This document shows, piece by piece, positions 16,037 to 26,012 of a DNA stretch of 64,000 nt. Both the position numbers and the translations under genes were made by a program. Position 1 is the first letter of the stretch; each line of letters begins with the position of its first letter. The notes under the pieces were generated by a model. It saw only the letters and a list, made by a program, of their open reading frames with translations. It ran no database searches and was not told the origin of the DNA. The DNA is from Ignavibacteriota bacterium (GTDB lineage: Bacteria > Bacteroidota > Ignavibacteria > Ignavibacteriales > Melioribacteraceae): the NCBI GenBank assembly GCA_016708125.1, contig JADJGF010000001.1, forward strand, positions 2,006,001 to 2,070,000. Direction: 5' to 3'.

Positions 16037-18892
16037 TTAAACTTGAACTACTGGTAATTTAATATTTATACTTGTCCCAACATTTTCTTCCGTATCCACT
16101 TCAATACTTCCGCCATGTTTATTTACAATAATATCGTAAGCTATGGAAAGTCCTTGTCCGGTTCCTTTCCCCACTTCTTTGGTTGTAAAGAAAGGTTCAA
16201 AAATTCTATTTTTAATTTTTTGAGACATTCCAATTCCATTATCTTTAACATTAATTTCTATAAAATTATTTTTATTTAAAGTTTTAATTAATATTTGTCC
16301 TTTAATTGAATCAGTATTCTTAAATTTACTTTCTAAAGCGTGAGAAGCATTTACAATAATGTTAACAAAAACTTGTCCTAAATCTGAAGCATAACAAACA
16401 AAGGAATTTATTGTATCATCAAAATCCGTAACCATTTCTGCGTAATATTTCCATTCATTTCTCGAAATTGTTATTGAATTTTGAATTAATTTATGTAAAT
16501 CTGTAGCTACTTTTTCTTTTGGACCTGAGTGAGAAAAATCACGCATTGCTCCAACTATTTTCGCAATTCTTTCAACTCCTTTTATAGATTGATCAATTGC
16601 AGAAGGGAGTTCTTCAATAAGAAAATCAAAATCTATTTCTGATAAAATTGGTTGAAGTTCATTTGAATCTGCTTTATTGTTTTTTATTTTATTAAGTATT
16701 TCCAAAACCGGATTTAAGGAAATTTGTGTGTCTCTTAAAAAATATAAATTATCGTTTATAAATTGGGAAGGTGTATTTATTTCGTGTGCAATCCCCGAGG
16801 CTAAGGTACCAATAGCTTCCATTTTTTGCAAATGTCTAATCTGAGTCTCATTTTTTCTAACTTCTGTTAAATCTCTTATTATACCTTGTGCACCAATTTT
16901 ATTGTTGAACATTAAATTACTTACAGAGACTTCCACATCTTTTTCAATTCCGTTTTTTGTAATAATTCTCATTTCATATTTAGAAGGAACTTTTTCACCT
17001 TTACTTACTTTTTGTTCTCTATCTATAATAATTTTTTTACTTTCATCGGTAACAAAATCTAACATATTAAAGTCAGAGGCAAGAAGATCTTCCTCATCTA
17101 TTTCTAATAATTCAAGAAATTTTTTGTTTACAATTTCAAATTTTCTGTTAATTAATAAGTAAACCGCTTCATTTAACTTATCAATTAACATTCGATATTT
17201 AAATTCAGCTTCATGAAGAATTCTTAATACTTGATTTTGTTCAGTAATATCTTCAACAACTACTTCGTAATAAACAACTTTATTATTTCTATCTTTTATT
17301 GACCAAGCACTTTGTCTAACATCAATTTTTGTTTTATCTTTTTTGAGCAGAATATCTTCGTATCCGATTGTGTGTTCTTCACGTTTTAATAAATTTAAAA
17401 GCTTAAATTCATTTGTCGGTGATAAATAAATGTTTTCATTTTTAACTCTTATCAATTCATATTCAGAATTATACCCGAGCATTTTAACTAATGCCGGATT
17501 AGCCATAATAATTTTACCATCTTCGTCTAATCTGAGTATTCCCAAGGTTGAATTTTCAAAAAGTTTATTAAATCGATATTGACTCTCTTCAAGTTTAGTT
17601 TCAAATTGTTTTCTTTCTGTTAAATCGACTGTAATTCCATATGTTCCAATAATTTTATTTTCTTTATTTACTAGCGGAAATTTTGAAGTTTTACCCCAAG
17701 TTATTTTTCCGTTTTTATGGATTTCTGAATGTTCTTTTCCGATAAGTTCTTTACCGGTTGCCATAATTTGTTTTTCTTCTTTAAGATATATTTCAGCCAC
17801 AGAGTAATCAAAAAAGTCCAAATCCGTTTTACCAAGTATCTCGTTTGAATTTTTTATTCCGAGAAAATTAATCATTGATTTATTTACTTTGGTAAATCTC
17901 GATTTTTCGTCTTTTACATAAATTTGGTGAGGTAAAAAATCTATGATAGTATTCAGAATATTATTATTACTTCTCAAAATTTCTATTTCATTTTTAAGAG
18001 ACTCAATTAATTTATCTTTTTCCGAAGACAACATCGATTTTGGATTTTCTCTCCATATTCCGGTTAAATACCATTCATTATGAACTTCTGTAAGTGAAAT
18101 TGACAATACTGATTCAAATTCTCTATTATTCTTATTTTTTGTAATAAAACTGGAAGAAGCTTTATAATCCTTTCCTATTGTAACAATTGTTTTAATATAA
18201 TTTTCAAATTCGGAAATATTTTCTTGAGAAATAATTAATGAACTTATTGATTTATTAATGACTTCATTTTCTGCGTAGCCAAATAAACTTTTTGCCGATT
18301 CATTCCAAAAAATAATTTCAAAATTTTGATTAAAAGTAATAATTGCATCTTTTGTTGAATTAATTATTGCTTTGAATTTTGCTTCATTGTTAACAATTTT
18401 TTGTTCTGCAATTTTTCGTTTTGTTATATCTTGTTTAATAGCAATATAGTGAGTTACAATTCCATTTGAATTTTTTACCGGAGTAATAGTCATTTCCTCT
18501 GTATAAAAACTTCCATCCTTTTTTTTATTTATTATTTCATCACACCAAACATTACCAGCTTTTATTGTTTGCCAAAGATTTTTGTAAAAGTCATCTGAAT
18601 GGTAACCCGATTTTAAAACTTTTGGATTAATATTTATTGCTTCTTCTTTTGAATATCCTGTTAACAAAGAAAATGCATTATTTATCCAAATAATTTTTCC
18701 TTCGGCATCAGTTATAGCAATTCCGTTAGCAGCAGCTTCCAGAGCTGTGCTTTGAAGAAAAGCAATTTTATTTTGTGGTGTAATTTCATCTTTTAAAATA
18801 AAATTAAAAGGTTTCGCCTCGATTACCTTTTCAAAAACATAATCATTCAATTTGTTTTTACTTTTAAAGTTCCTTGTAATATTTTCTTTCAT
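16037..18892 (-). CDS. Soluble multi-PAS sensor histidine kinase
   Basis: This 951-residue kinase has no membrane segment. About five PAS domains span residues 45-690; two are marked by 'DITKRKIAEQKI' and 'DLTERKQFETKL' linkers and one begins 'NTIIDFLPHQIYVKDEKSRF'. The phosphoacceptor His is in 'GTLASGIAHEINTP' (about residue 700), and the ATPase domain has 'NIIVNASHAL', 'DNGIGM' and 'GTGQGLSIAYDII'. The H-box type with an 'NxPxQF' continuation is common in soluble kinases that talk to separate receivers. The next two genes encode such receivers and are tightly linked. The input, possibly redox or small molecules, is unknown. Confidence 0.9.
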   Translation of the reverse strand: MKENITRNFKSKNKLNDYVFEKVIEAKPFNFILKDEITPQNKIAFLQSTALEAAANGIAITDAEGKIIWINNAFSLLTGYSKEEAININPKVLKSGYHSDDFYKNLWQTIKAGNVWCDEIINKKKDGSFYTEEMTITPVKNSNGIVTHYIAIKQDITKRKIAEQKIVNNEAKFKAIINSTKDAIITFNQNFEIIFWNESAKSLFGYAENEVINKSISSLIISQENISEFENYIKTIVTIGKDYKASSSFITKNKNNREFESVLSISLTEVHNEWYLTGIWRENPKSMLSSEKDKLIESLKNEIEILRSNNNILNTIIDFLPHQIYVKDEKSRFTKVNKSMINFLGIKNSNEILGKTDLDFFDYSVAEIYLKEEKQIMATGKELIGKEHSEIHKNGKITWGKTSKFPLVNKENKIIGTYGITVDLTERKQFETKLEESQYRFNKLFENSTLGILRLDEDGKIIMANPALVKMLGYNSEYELIRVKNENIYLSPTNEFKLLNLLKREEHTIGYEDILLKKDKTKIDVRQSAWSIKDRNNKVVYYEVVVEDITEQNQVLRILHEAEFKYRMLIDKLNEAVYLLINRKFEIVNKKFLELLEIDEEDLLASDFNMLDFVTDESKKIIIDREQKVSKGEKVPSKYEMRIITKNGIEKDVEVSVSNLMFNNKIGAQGIIRDLTEVRKNETQIRHLQKMEAIGTLASGIAHEINTPSQFINDNLYFLRDTQISLNPVLEILNKIKNNKADSNELQPILSEIDFDFLIEELPSAIDQSIKGVERIAKIVGAMRDFSHSGPKEKVATDLHKLIQNSITISRNEWKYYAEMVTDFDDTINSFVCYASDLGQVFVNIIVNASHALESKFKNTDSIKGQILIKTLNKNNFIEINVKDNGIGMSQKIKNRIFEPFFTTKEVGKGTGQGLSIAYDIIVNKHGGSIEVDTEENVGTSINIKLPVVQV

Positions 18893-19014
18893 TTAAATAT
18901 CTATTTTTCTTCATTATCGAATTGTTGATAAATATTTAAAGTTCATGAATTTTCTTTTAAATAAGTATTTTAAAAATCGCTAAGTATTATAGATTATAAA
19001 TATTTAGATAAGGT

Positions 19015-19404
19015 TTATAAATTAACAGCTTTCTTAAATGTTGGATTTGTCAAATTGGAAAGTATTGAGGGAATTTGATTAAACTCGCTTGATTTATTAA
19101 TAAAATAATCTGCGCCTAATTTTAATGCAGAAGTTTTATATTGTTCATTGGGATAATTAGTAAGAATCACAACTTTCATTTTTTTATTTACTTTTCTAAT
19201 ATTTGCTAAAACTTCCAATCCATTTACACCCGGCATCCTTATATCTAAAAGTAAAATATCAGGTTTAAATCGCTTAATTAACTGAAGTCCTTCAATTGAA
19301 TTGGAAGCTTCTGCAACTAAATTTATATCACTTACAGAAGCTATAATTGTTTTAAGTCGAGATCTTAGAAGTTCCGAATCATCAACTATCATAAGTTTTT
19401 GCAT
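19015..19404 (-). CDS. Single-domain response regulator (REC only)
   Basis: This 129-residue receiver has 'IVDDSE' (D8, D9), phospho-Asp D54 in 'LLLDIRMPGVNG', Thr in 'VILTNYP' and Lys in 'FINKSSEF'. It is of the NarL/FixJ type by sequence but lacks an output domain, so it may act as a phosphate shuttle or by protein contact. AGAGGTTAG before the ATG supports the start. It lies 122 bp downstream of no gene of its own strand end and just upstream of the five-PAS kinase, an arrangement that suggests a shared pathway. Confidence 0.86.
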   Translation of the reverse strand: MQKLMIVDDSELLRSRLKTIIASVSDINLVAEASNSIEGLQLIKRFKPDILLLDIRMPGVNGLEVLANIRKVNKKMKVVILTNYPNEQYKTSALKLGADYFINKSSEFNQIPSILSNLTNPTFKKAVNL

Positions 19405-19540
19405 TCACTAACCTCTAAATAATTCGGAATGTAAATCTTAATGGCAAAGTAACAACAAGCTTTGGTAAAAATAATAGGATTTTTCTTATTGTGAGCGGAT
19501 TAAATTCTATAAATGCTGTAGGAATAAATCTTACAAAAAA

Positions 19541-20167
19541 TTAAACTAAACTATTAGTAATACAATACTTTGTAATTTCTGCATTATTCTTGAAATTCAT
19601 TTTGGCTAAAATTCTTGATCTGTAAGTGCTGATAGTTTTAATACTTAAGCAAATTTCATCTGCAATTTCCGAAACAGTTTTTCCGCATGCAATTAAACGC
19701 ATAACTTCAAATTCACGGTTAGATAAAATTTCAGCAGGATTTTCACTTTTATTTTTAATCAAGTCTTTTGCTAATTCTTGAGCTAATTCACTCGAAATAT
19801 ATTTTCCGCCTTTTATGCTTGTAAGAATTGCAGTTTTTAATTCTTCAGGACTTGCAAATTTAGGAATATATCCGGAGGCGCCGGCTTTTAAAACTCTTTT
19901 TGCATATTGATTTTCCGGGTGAACGCTGATAATTAAAATTGGAAGTTCCGGTTTAATTTGCTTTAAATAACTTAAAATTTCAAAACCGCTTTTTCCGGGC
20001 ATGGAAATATCCAAAAGAAGTAAATCATAATTATTTTTTAACGACAAATCAATAACTTGAGTTCCATTATCAGCTTCGGTAATGGAGGCAATTTCATCAA
20101 TTTGGGAAATAATTTGTTTTAAACCTTCTCTTACAACCGCATGATCATCTGCAATTAATATTTTCAT
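19541..20167 (-). CDS. NarL/FixJ-family response regulator
   Basis: This 208-residue protein has a receiver ('IADDHAVVREGL', D53 in 'LLLDISMPGKSG') and a LuxR-type helix-turn-helix at about 143-200 ('LSNREFEVMRLIACGKTVSEIADEIC', 'LSIKTISTYRSRILAKM'). It is a DNA-binding regulator paired with an unknown sensor kinase. The lone receiver gene follows 136 bp later on the same strand. No kinase is directly adjacent upstream, so its partner may be the multi-PAS kinase at 16037 or one elsewhere. Confidence 0.9.
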   Translation of the reverse strand: MKILIADDHAVVREGLKQIISQIDEIASITEADNGTQVIDLSLKNNYDLLLLDISMPGKSGFEILSYLKQIKPELPILIISVHPENQYAKRVLKAGASGYIPKFASPEELKTAILTSIKGGKYISSELAQELAKDLIKNKSENPAEILSNREFEVMRLIACGKTVSEIADEICLSIKTISTYRSRILAKMNFKNNAEITKYCITNSLV

Positions 20168-20235
20168 CTGAGCAAGTTTTTTATTTTAAGATACGAATTA
20201 TATTTTGCAACAAAAATGGAAAAATATTTTACATT

Positions 20236-20565
20236 TTATTCATTTATTGAACTTTTGATTTTTATAAATTCCGCAAATCTTTCAAGCAATTCCCAAGAGT
20301 AAATTCCCGAATCATAACCATCTTTCCAAGTAATACTAATTGCATAATTTCCCACGCTTTTAATATCTGCAATTTCATATTTCCCGGGTTTATCCGGTCC
20401 AGCCGGAGGCGGCGGATAATGTTTCCATAGAATTGTCTCGCCTTTATTTCCGGCATCCGGCGATTCATCTCTTAAAAATTTCAATGGGAATTCAACAATA
20501 TTATTTTCGTTCCATTCAACTAATAAAATTTTTTGATCAATAAGTTTTATTTTTTTTGGTTTCAT
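20236..20565 (-). CDS. DUF971-domain protein
   Basis: This 109-residue protein has the DUF971 (GBBH-like N-terminal) pattern: 'LLVEWNENNIVEFPLKFLRDESPDAG', a variable loop with 'HYPPPPAGPDKPG', then 'VGNYAISITWKDGYDSGIYSWELLERF'. The family fold also forms the N-terminal domain of gamma-butyrobetaine hydroxylase and is linked to iron-sulfur proteins such as Mrp/ApbC in other genomes. Here it stands alone behind the prohibitin-like gene. Its exact function is unknown. Confidence 0.85.
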   Translation of the reverse strand: MKPKKIKLIDQKILLVEWNENNIVEFPLKFLRDESPDAGNKGETILWKHYPPPPAGPDKPGKYEIADIKSVGNYAISITWKDGYDSGIYSWELLERFAEFIKIKSSINE

Positions 20566-20571
20566 AGCAAA

Positions 20572-20622
20572 ATTAAAAGTACTTAAAATTCATAAAGTGC
20601 CTAAAATACTTAAAATACTTTT
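20572..20622. repeat. Short degenerate dispersed repeat rich in CTTAAA/AAAGT units
   Basis: The intergenic stretch contains 'AAAAGTACTTAAA', 'TTCATAAAGT' and 'CTAAAATACTTAAA' units. The first two units also occur after the aspS stop at 33704-33745, so this looks like a degenerate intergenic repeat family. It is AT-rich, which limits confidence. Confidence 0.4.
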
Positions 20623-20634
20623 GCACACTTTGTT

Positions 20635-21507
20635 TTAGTTGTTTCCTAAAATTAATGGCAATCCGTCTTTTCCGGAACCAATTACTACAATTTTTGAATT
20701 TGGAGAATTCGCCAATTTTTCAGTAGCTTCAATTCCTTTCCACTTTAAAAGATTTTCATTTATTCCATTGCTAACAATTGTTTGAAAATCTGCAATTCCT
20801 TTTGCTTCAATTCTTTTTCTATCGGCTTCTTGTTCTTCTTTCTGAAGTATAAAAGACATTCTCTGACTTTCTTGCTCAGCTTGCAATTTTTCTTCAATTG
20901 ATTTTGTTAAACGTTCCGGCAAAGCTACTTGTCGCAACGGAGCTTTTTCAATAATAATTCCTCTATCGCTAACCAAATGCTGTAATTCATTTACAATTTC
21001 ATCTTCCAATTGTTTTCTTGATGCCGTGTAAAGTGCTTTTGCCTCATATTTAGCAGTAACTCCGCGCGTAACTGATCTAAATTGCGGAACAAGAATTACA
21101 TTTAAATAATCTCCGCCTTCAATTGATTTATAAATTTCATTTGTTTTGGATGGATCAAGCCGGAACTGAAGACTTAATTCCAAATTTACACTTAATCCTT
21201 CTTTTGAAGGAACCGTCATCGTTTCCTTAATCTCTTGAGTTTTAAAACTATATTTAATAATTCTTGCAAGCGGATTTACAAGATTTACACCCGGTTTTAA
21301 AGTGTTGTCACTAACAGTTCCAAGAAAATCTACTACGCCGACTGTTCCCGCGGGTATTACAGTAAATATTTGAACAATTGCAAAAATTGCAGCAACAATA
21401 GAAATAATTAACGTAATTGTTGCTTCTTGAAATCGCTTATTTTTTTTAACATTTACATGAATTGCGAAAAAAACTACCGCAGCTAAAATTCCAATTATGA
21501 AATACAT
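20635..21507 (-). CDS. Prohibitin-like SPFH/band 7 membrane protein
   Basis: This 290-residue protein has two N-terminal membrane segments ('YFIIGILAAVVFFAI' and 'TLIISIVAAIFAIVQIFTVI') and then a band 7 domain at about 48-225 ('VPAGTVGVVDFLGTV', 'LKPGVNLVNPLARI', 'RSVTRGVTAKYEAKALYTASR'). A charged coiled coil follows ('AEQESQRMSFILQKEEQEADRKRIEAKG'). SPFH proteins form membrane rings that organise proteases or microdomains. It lies 12 bp after the phosphorylase gene, so the two may be cotranscribed without functional linkage. Confidence 0.87.
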   Translation of the reverse strand: MYFIIGILAAVVFFAIHVNVKKNKRFQEATITLIISIVAAIFAIVQIFTVIPAGTVGVVDFLGTVSDNTLKPGVNLVNPLARIIKYSFKTQEIKETMTVPSKEGLSVNLELSLQFRLDPSKTNEIYKSIEGGDYLNVILVPQFRSVTRGVTAKYEAKALYTASRKQLEDEIVNELQHLVSDRGIIIEKAPLRQVALPERLTKSIEEKLQAEQESQRMSFILQKEEQEADRKRIEAKGIADFQTIVSNGINENLLKWKGIEATEKLANSPNSKIVVIGSGKDGLPLILGNN

Positions 21508-21519
21508 TTTTCCTCCAAC

Positions 21520-22824
21520 CTAACTAATAATTTTTTTAATCAATTTTTTCGGTTTAACTTTATTTGATGAAATTATTAACGAATTTAAAATCATAGATTT
21601 TGTTTCGTCAATTTTATTTTTTTTGTTCGAAAATAATTCGGCTATTTTTTCGCCTTTATTAATTCTATTTCCAATTTTGGGATAAAAAATAATTCCCGCA
21701 GTTGGATCTATAATATCTGTCTTTGTAATTCTTCCAGCACCCAATTCTAATGATGCCATTCCAATTTGATAATTATCTATTGATTTTAAATATCCGTTTT
21801 TTTCGGAATAAATAATTTCATGAAATTTTGATTTGGGATATGATTCGGGATTTTTTAAAAACTTAGTATCGCCTTTTTGAAGTTTAACAATTTCTAAAAA
21901 TTTATCAAATGCTTTTCCATTCCTAATTAATTCTTCGGAAATTATAAAACCTTCTTCAATTGATTTTGCCTTTCCGCCAAGAAAAATCATTGCTCCGGAA
22001 AGATTTAGAGAAAGTTCATACAAACCTTCAACTTTTTCGCCATTCAAAATTTTTATAGATTCATAAACTTCCAACCAATTTCCAATGTAATTTCCCAACG
22101 GCTGATTCATATCTGTAATAAAAGCAATAACTTTTTTATCAAATGATTTTGCCGTATCAATTAACGAAGTTGCAAGTTTGTCGGCATCTTTAAGAGTTTT
22201 CATAAATGCGCCGCTTCCGGTTTTAACATCTAAAACTAAACCGTCAATTCCTTCTGCTAATTTTTTGCTCATTATACTTCCGGTAATAAGCGGAATTGAT
22301 TCAACGGTTGCGGTAACATCGCGCAACGCATAAATTAATTTATCAGCCGGTGCAACATCTTTTGTTTGCCCAATTAAAACAGCTCCGCATTTCTGTAAAA
22401 TACTTTGATATTGTGCAAGAGAAAGATTTGTATTAAAACCGGGAATTGCTTCCAATTTATCAAGAGTTCCGCCGCTATGACCTAAACCTCTTCCGGAAAT
22501 CATTGGAACATTAACTCCCGCCGCCGCAACAATTGGAGCAATAATTAATGAAGTTTTATCACCAACTCCGCCGGTAGAATGTTTATCAACTTTTTTCCCG
22601 GAGATGTGAGATAAGTTAATAACTTTGCCGCTATACAGCATCGCTTTTGTTAAGTAAGAAGTTTCCTTTTCAGTAAATCCATTTAAAAATCCAGCCATCA
22701 AAAATGCAGAAAATTGATAATCCGGAATTAAATTTTTACTGAATGAAGAAACAAGAAAACTAATTTCGGAATTAGTTAATTCCTCTTTGTCTCTTTTTTT
22801 CTTTATTAAAGTTACAGTGTTCAT
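21520..22824 (-). CDS. deoA: Thymidine/pyrimidine-nucleoside phosphorylase
   Basis: This 434-residue enzyme has the family signatures 'KHSTGGVGDKTSLIIAP' near residue 80 and 'SGRGLGHSGGTLDKLE' near 108, as well as 'DVKTGSGAFMK'. It catalyses phosphorolysis of pyrimidine deoxynucleosides or nucleosides to the base and (deoxy)ribose 1-phosphate. Length suits both thymidine phosphorylase (DeoA) and the broader pyrimidine-nucleoside phosphorylase (Pdp), and sequence reading alone does not separate them. It is divergent from pepT across 132 bp. Confidence 0.92.
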   Translation of the reverse strand: MNTVTLIKKKRDKEELTNSEISFLVSSFSKNLIPDYQFSAFLMAGFLNGFTEKETSYLTKAMLYSGKVINLSHISGKKVDKHSTGGVGDKTSLIIAPIVAAAGVNVPMISGRGLGHSGGTLDKLEAIPGFNTNLSLAQYQSILQKCGAVLIGQTKDVAPADKLIYALRDVTATVESIPLITGSIMSKKLAEGIDGLVLDVKTGSGAFMKTLKDADKLATSLIDTAKSFDKKVIAFITDMNQPLGNYIGNWLEVYESIKILNGEKVEGLYELSLNLSGAMIFLGGKAKSIEEGFIISEELIRNGKAFDKFLEIVKLQKGDTKFLKNPESYPKSKFHEIIYSEKNGYLKSIDNYQIGMASLELGAGRITKTDIIDPTAGIIFYPKIGNRINKGEKIAELFSNKKNKIDETKSMILNSLIISSNKVKPKKLIKKIIS

Positions 22825-22956
22825 ATTTTTAGAATTGATTAATAAAAATGTAAATACAATATAAAATTTATCTCGTTAAGATTGAAATTAAGAATCATTT
22901 TAGATATTATGAAATTATAAATCTATTTATTTAAATAAAATTTTTTGAGGAAAAAT

Positions 22957-24213
22957 ATGTTCAATCCAAATTATAAGTTTACTTGTGTTGATAGATTTTT
23001 GAAATATGTAAAATTCGATACAAAATCAGATGAAGATTCAACAACATTTCCAAGCGATCCGAAACAGCTTGAACTTTCAAAATATCTTGTAAATGAATTA
23101 AAGGAAATTGGTTTAACCGATGCCCACATGGATGAAAACGGTTATGTGATTGCAACTTTAAATAGCAATACGGAAAAAGATGTTCCGGTAATTGGTTTTA
23201 TTTCACATGTGGATACTTCACCGGCGGTAAGCGGGAAAGATGTAAATCCGCAAATTGTAAAAAATTATGATGGAAGCGATATAACTTTATTAAATGGTAA
23301 AATTATTGATGTTGCGAACAATCCGGAATTAAAAGATATGTTGGGATTTGATATAATAACAACCGATGGTACAACACTTTTAGGTGCTGATGATAAAGCG
23401 GGAATTGCAGAAATTATGGATGCTATGAATTACCTAATTTTGCATCCGGAAATTAAACACGGAACAATAAAAATTTGTTTTACTCCAGATGAAGAAGTTG
23501 GCAGAGGAACGGAAAAATTTAATGTTGAAAAATTCGGTGCAAAATATGCTTACACAATTGACGGAGGAACAAGAGGAGAAATTGAAACTGAAACATTTAG
23601 CGCAGATGCCGTAAACATTGAATTTATTGGGAAAAATGTTCATCCGGGTTATGCAAAAGGGAAGATGATAAATTCCGTAAAAATGGCTTCATACTTTTTA
23701 GAACTTTTACCCAAAGATAAATTATCTCCGGAAACAACAGAAAAAAGAGAAGGCTACGTTCACTGCACAACAATAAATGGCAACGAAGAAAAAACAGTTT
23801 TAAAATTTATCATTCGTGATTTTATTGATACAAAACTAAAAGAATATGAAAATTATCTTCAAGAATTAGTTAATAAAACTGTTGAAAAATTTCCCGGTTC
23901 AGTCAGCAATTTTAAAGTTATTGAACAATACAGAAATATGAAAAATATTTTAGTTCAGCATCCGGAAATTGAAAATAATGCAATTGAAGCTTTAGAAAGA
24001 TTGGGAATCAAACCAATTCAATCTCCAATTAGAGGCGGAACAGACGGCTCACGCTTAAGTTTTATGGGTTTGCCAACTCCGAATATTTTTGCGGGAGGAC
24101 ATAATTTTCATGCTGTTACAGAATATGTTGCAATTCAAGATATGGAAATGTCAACAAAAACTATTGTAGAAATTTGTAAAATTTGGGAAGAAAAAGCTGA
24201 AAATATTGCGTAA
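22957..24213 (+). CDS. pepT: Peptidase T (tripeptide aminopeptidase)
   Basis: The start is ATG 22957, with GAGG six bases upstream, giving 418 residues. M20 family motifs are clear: 'SHVDTSP' (metal His/Asp), 'LLGADDKAG', 'CFTPDEEVGRGTEKF' with the catalytic Glu, 'NVHPGYAKGKM' and 'AGGHNFHAVTEYV' with the last metal His. Peptidase T removes the N-terminal residue of tripeptides in the cytoplasm using two zinc ions. A terminator follows at 24220. Confidence 0.95.
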   Translation: MFNPNYKFTCVDRFLKYVKFDTKSDEDSTTFPSDPKQLELSKYLVNELKEIGLTDAHMDENGYVIATLNSNTEKDVPVIGFISHVDTSPAVSGKDVNPQIVKNYDGSDITLLNGKIIDVANNPELKDMLGFDIITTDGTTLLGADDKAGIAEIMDAMNYLILHPEIKHGTIKICFTPDEEVGRGTEKFNVEKFGAKYAYTIDGGTRGEIETETFSADAVNIEFIGKNVHPGYAKGKMINSVKMASYFLELLPKDKLSPETTEKREGYVHCTTINGNEEKTVLKFIIRDFIDTKLKEYENYLQELVNKTVEKFPGSVSNFKVIEQYRNMKNILVQHPEIENNAIEALERLGIKPIQSPIRGGTDGSRLSFMGLPTPNIFAGGHNFHAVTEYVAIQDMEMSTKTIVEICKIWEEKAENIA

Positions 24214-24219
24214 TTATTT

Positions 24220-24253
24220 AAAGGTTATTTCAAAATATATTGAAGTAACCTTT
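24220..24253 (+). terminator. Rho-independent terminator after pepT
   Basis: The arms AAAGGTTATTTCAA (24220-24233) and TTGAAGTAACCTTT (24240-24253) pair with one G-U position around a 6-base loop, followed by ATTTATTTT. Confidence 0.8.
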
Positions 24254-24320
24254 ATTTATTTTCACGAATAATAAATTTAAAAGTATATTTTCAAACACAA
24301 TTTATTTTATCGGGGCAAAA

Positions 24321-26012
24321 ATGGTAATTCTTGAGAAGCATACAATTGCCGAAGTTCTGAACGAATCAGTTAAAAAATATCCTTCAAATATTGCAATGTC
24401 AAGCATTGATGGAAACGCAATAACTTATAATGAAATGCAGACTAAAGTTCAGAAAATTTCTGATTTTCTTAGAGATCGTGGAATTGTAAGTGGAGATAGA
24501 GTTGCCATTTGCAGTGAAAATACTCCCAATTGGGCATTGACTTATTTGGCAATTACAACAATTGGAGCAGTTGCTGTTCCGATTATGACGGAATTTCAAT
24601 CGGCTGATCTTCATCATATTCTACGTCATTCCGGAAGTAAAGCATTATTTATATCAGCAAAACTTTACGAAAAAGTTGAAGAGTTTAGCTCGGAAAATTT
24701 AACAACATATATTTTGTTAGATGATTTAAGCATTATTCCGCACGATAAAACAAGTGATATTATTAGTGAAAAATTAAAGGAAGGAAAAAGAGAATTTGCA
24801 AAAATTTTAGATGCCGCAATGAAATTTGTTGGAATAAAAGATGAAAAAATTAATGAAGATGATTTAGCCGCAATTGTTTATACATCGGGCACAACCGGAC
24901 ATTCTAAAGGAGTAATGCTTAGTCACAAAAATATTGTTTTTGATGCAGTTGCAACAACCGAATTTGTTGATATAAATGAAAAAGATAGAATGCTTTCGCA
25001 GCTTCCGCTTGCGCACACAATGGAATGCACACTTGGATTGATTACGCCAATTATGGTTGGCGCTGCAGTTTATTATTTGGAAAAACCTCCAACAGCCGCA
25101 ATTTTATTGCCTGCATTAAAAAAAGTAAAACCAACAATTATGGTTTCGGTTCCGTTAATTATTGAAAAAATTTACAAAATGAAAATTCTGCCGGAAATTA
25201 ATAAAAAAGCAGTTACGCGGAATTTGTATAAAATTCCTCTTCTTAGAAAAAAAATAAATGGAGTTGCCGGTAAAAAATTGAAAGAAACTTTTGGCGGAAG
25301 TTTAAGAATGTTTTGTATCGGCGGCGCAGCTTTAGCTTCCGATGTAGAAAAGTTTTTAGTTGAAGCAAAATTCCCTTATGCAATGGGTTACGGCTTAACT
25401 GAAACTTCTCCGCTTGTTACTGGAACGGATAATTTTGGCGTTCGTTCGGGTGCTTCGGGAACTACACTTTACGGAATGGAAGTTAAAATTGTTGATCCCG
25501 ATCCGACAACAAATGAAGGTGAAGTTTATATTAAAGGTCCAAATGTTATGAAAGGATATTACAAAGATCCCGAAAAAACTGCCGAAGTTTTAAGTAAAGA
25601 CGGATGGTTCAAATCCGGCGATCTTGGTTATATTGATAAAGATGGATATTTGTTTTTAAAAGGAAGATCCAAAAATGTAATAATTGGAAGCAACGGAAAA
25701 AATATTTATCCCGAAGAAATAGAATCTGTGATTAATGAAAATAATTATGTCTTAGAATCTTTAGTTTATGAATCAGATAAAAAATTGATCGCAAGAATTC
25801 ATTTAAATTATGAAGAACTTGATAGAGAATTTAATTTGCAGAATGTTAAAGAATCCGATGCAAGAAAAAAAGTTGATGAATTGCTAAATGAAATTATGGT
25901 TAATGTAAATAAACGAGTTTCAACATTTTCGCGCTTAAATAAAATTGTTCAACAACCGGAACCATTTGAAAAAACTCCGACGAAAAAAATTAAGAGATAT
26001 TTGTATAACTAA
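24321..26012 (+). CDS. AMP-dependent long-chain acyl-CoA synthetase
   Basis: This 563-residue adenylate-forming enzyme has the P-loop 'IVYTSGTTGHSKGVMLSH' near residue 190, 'GYGLTETSPLVTG' near 355, 'FKSGDLGYIDKDGYLFLKGR' near 435 and the C-terminal Lys region 'EKTPTKKIKRYLY'. It activates a carboxylic acid to an acyl adenylate and then to acyl-CoA. Size and motifs fit the bacterial long-chain FadD-like group; the substrate cannot be read from sequence. It converges with the DUF4175 gene with a 4-bp overlap of the stop codons. Confidence 0.9.
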   Translation: MVILEKHTIAEVLNESVKKYPSNIAMSSIDGNAITYNEMQTKVQKISDFLRDRGIVSGDRVAICSENTPNWALTYLAITTIGAVAVPIMTEFQSADLHHILRHSGSKALFISAKLYEKVEEFSSENLTTYILLDDLSIIPHDKTSDIISEKLKEGKREFAKILDAAMKFVGIKDEKINEDDLAAIVYTSGTTGHSKGVMLSHKNIVFDAVATTEFVDINEKDRMLSQLPLAHTMECTLGLITPIMVGAAVYYLEKPPTAAILLPALKKVKPTIMVSVPLIIEKIYKMKILPEINKKAVTRNLYKIPLLRKKINGVAGKKLKETFGGSLRMFCIGGAALASDVEKFLVEAKFPYAMGYGLTETSPLVTGTDNFGVRSGASGTTLYGMEVKIVDPDPTTNEGEVYIKGPNVMKGYYKDPEKTAEVLSKDGWFKSGDLGYIDKDGYLFLKGRSKNVIIGSNGKNIYPEEIESVINENNYVLESLVYESDKKLIARIHLNYEELDREFNLQNVKESDARKKVDELLNEIMVNVNKRVSTFSRLNKIVQQPEPFEKTPTKKIKRYLYN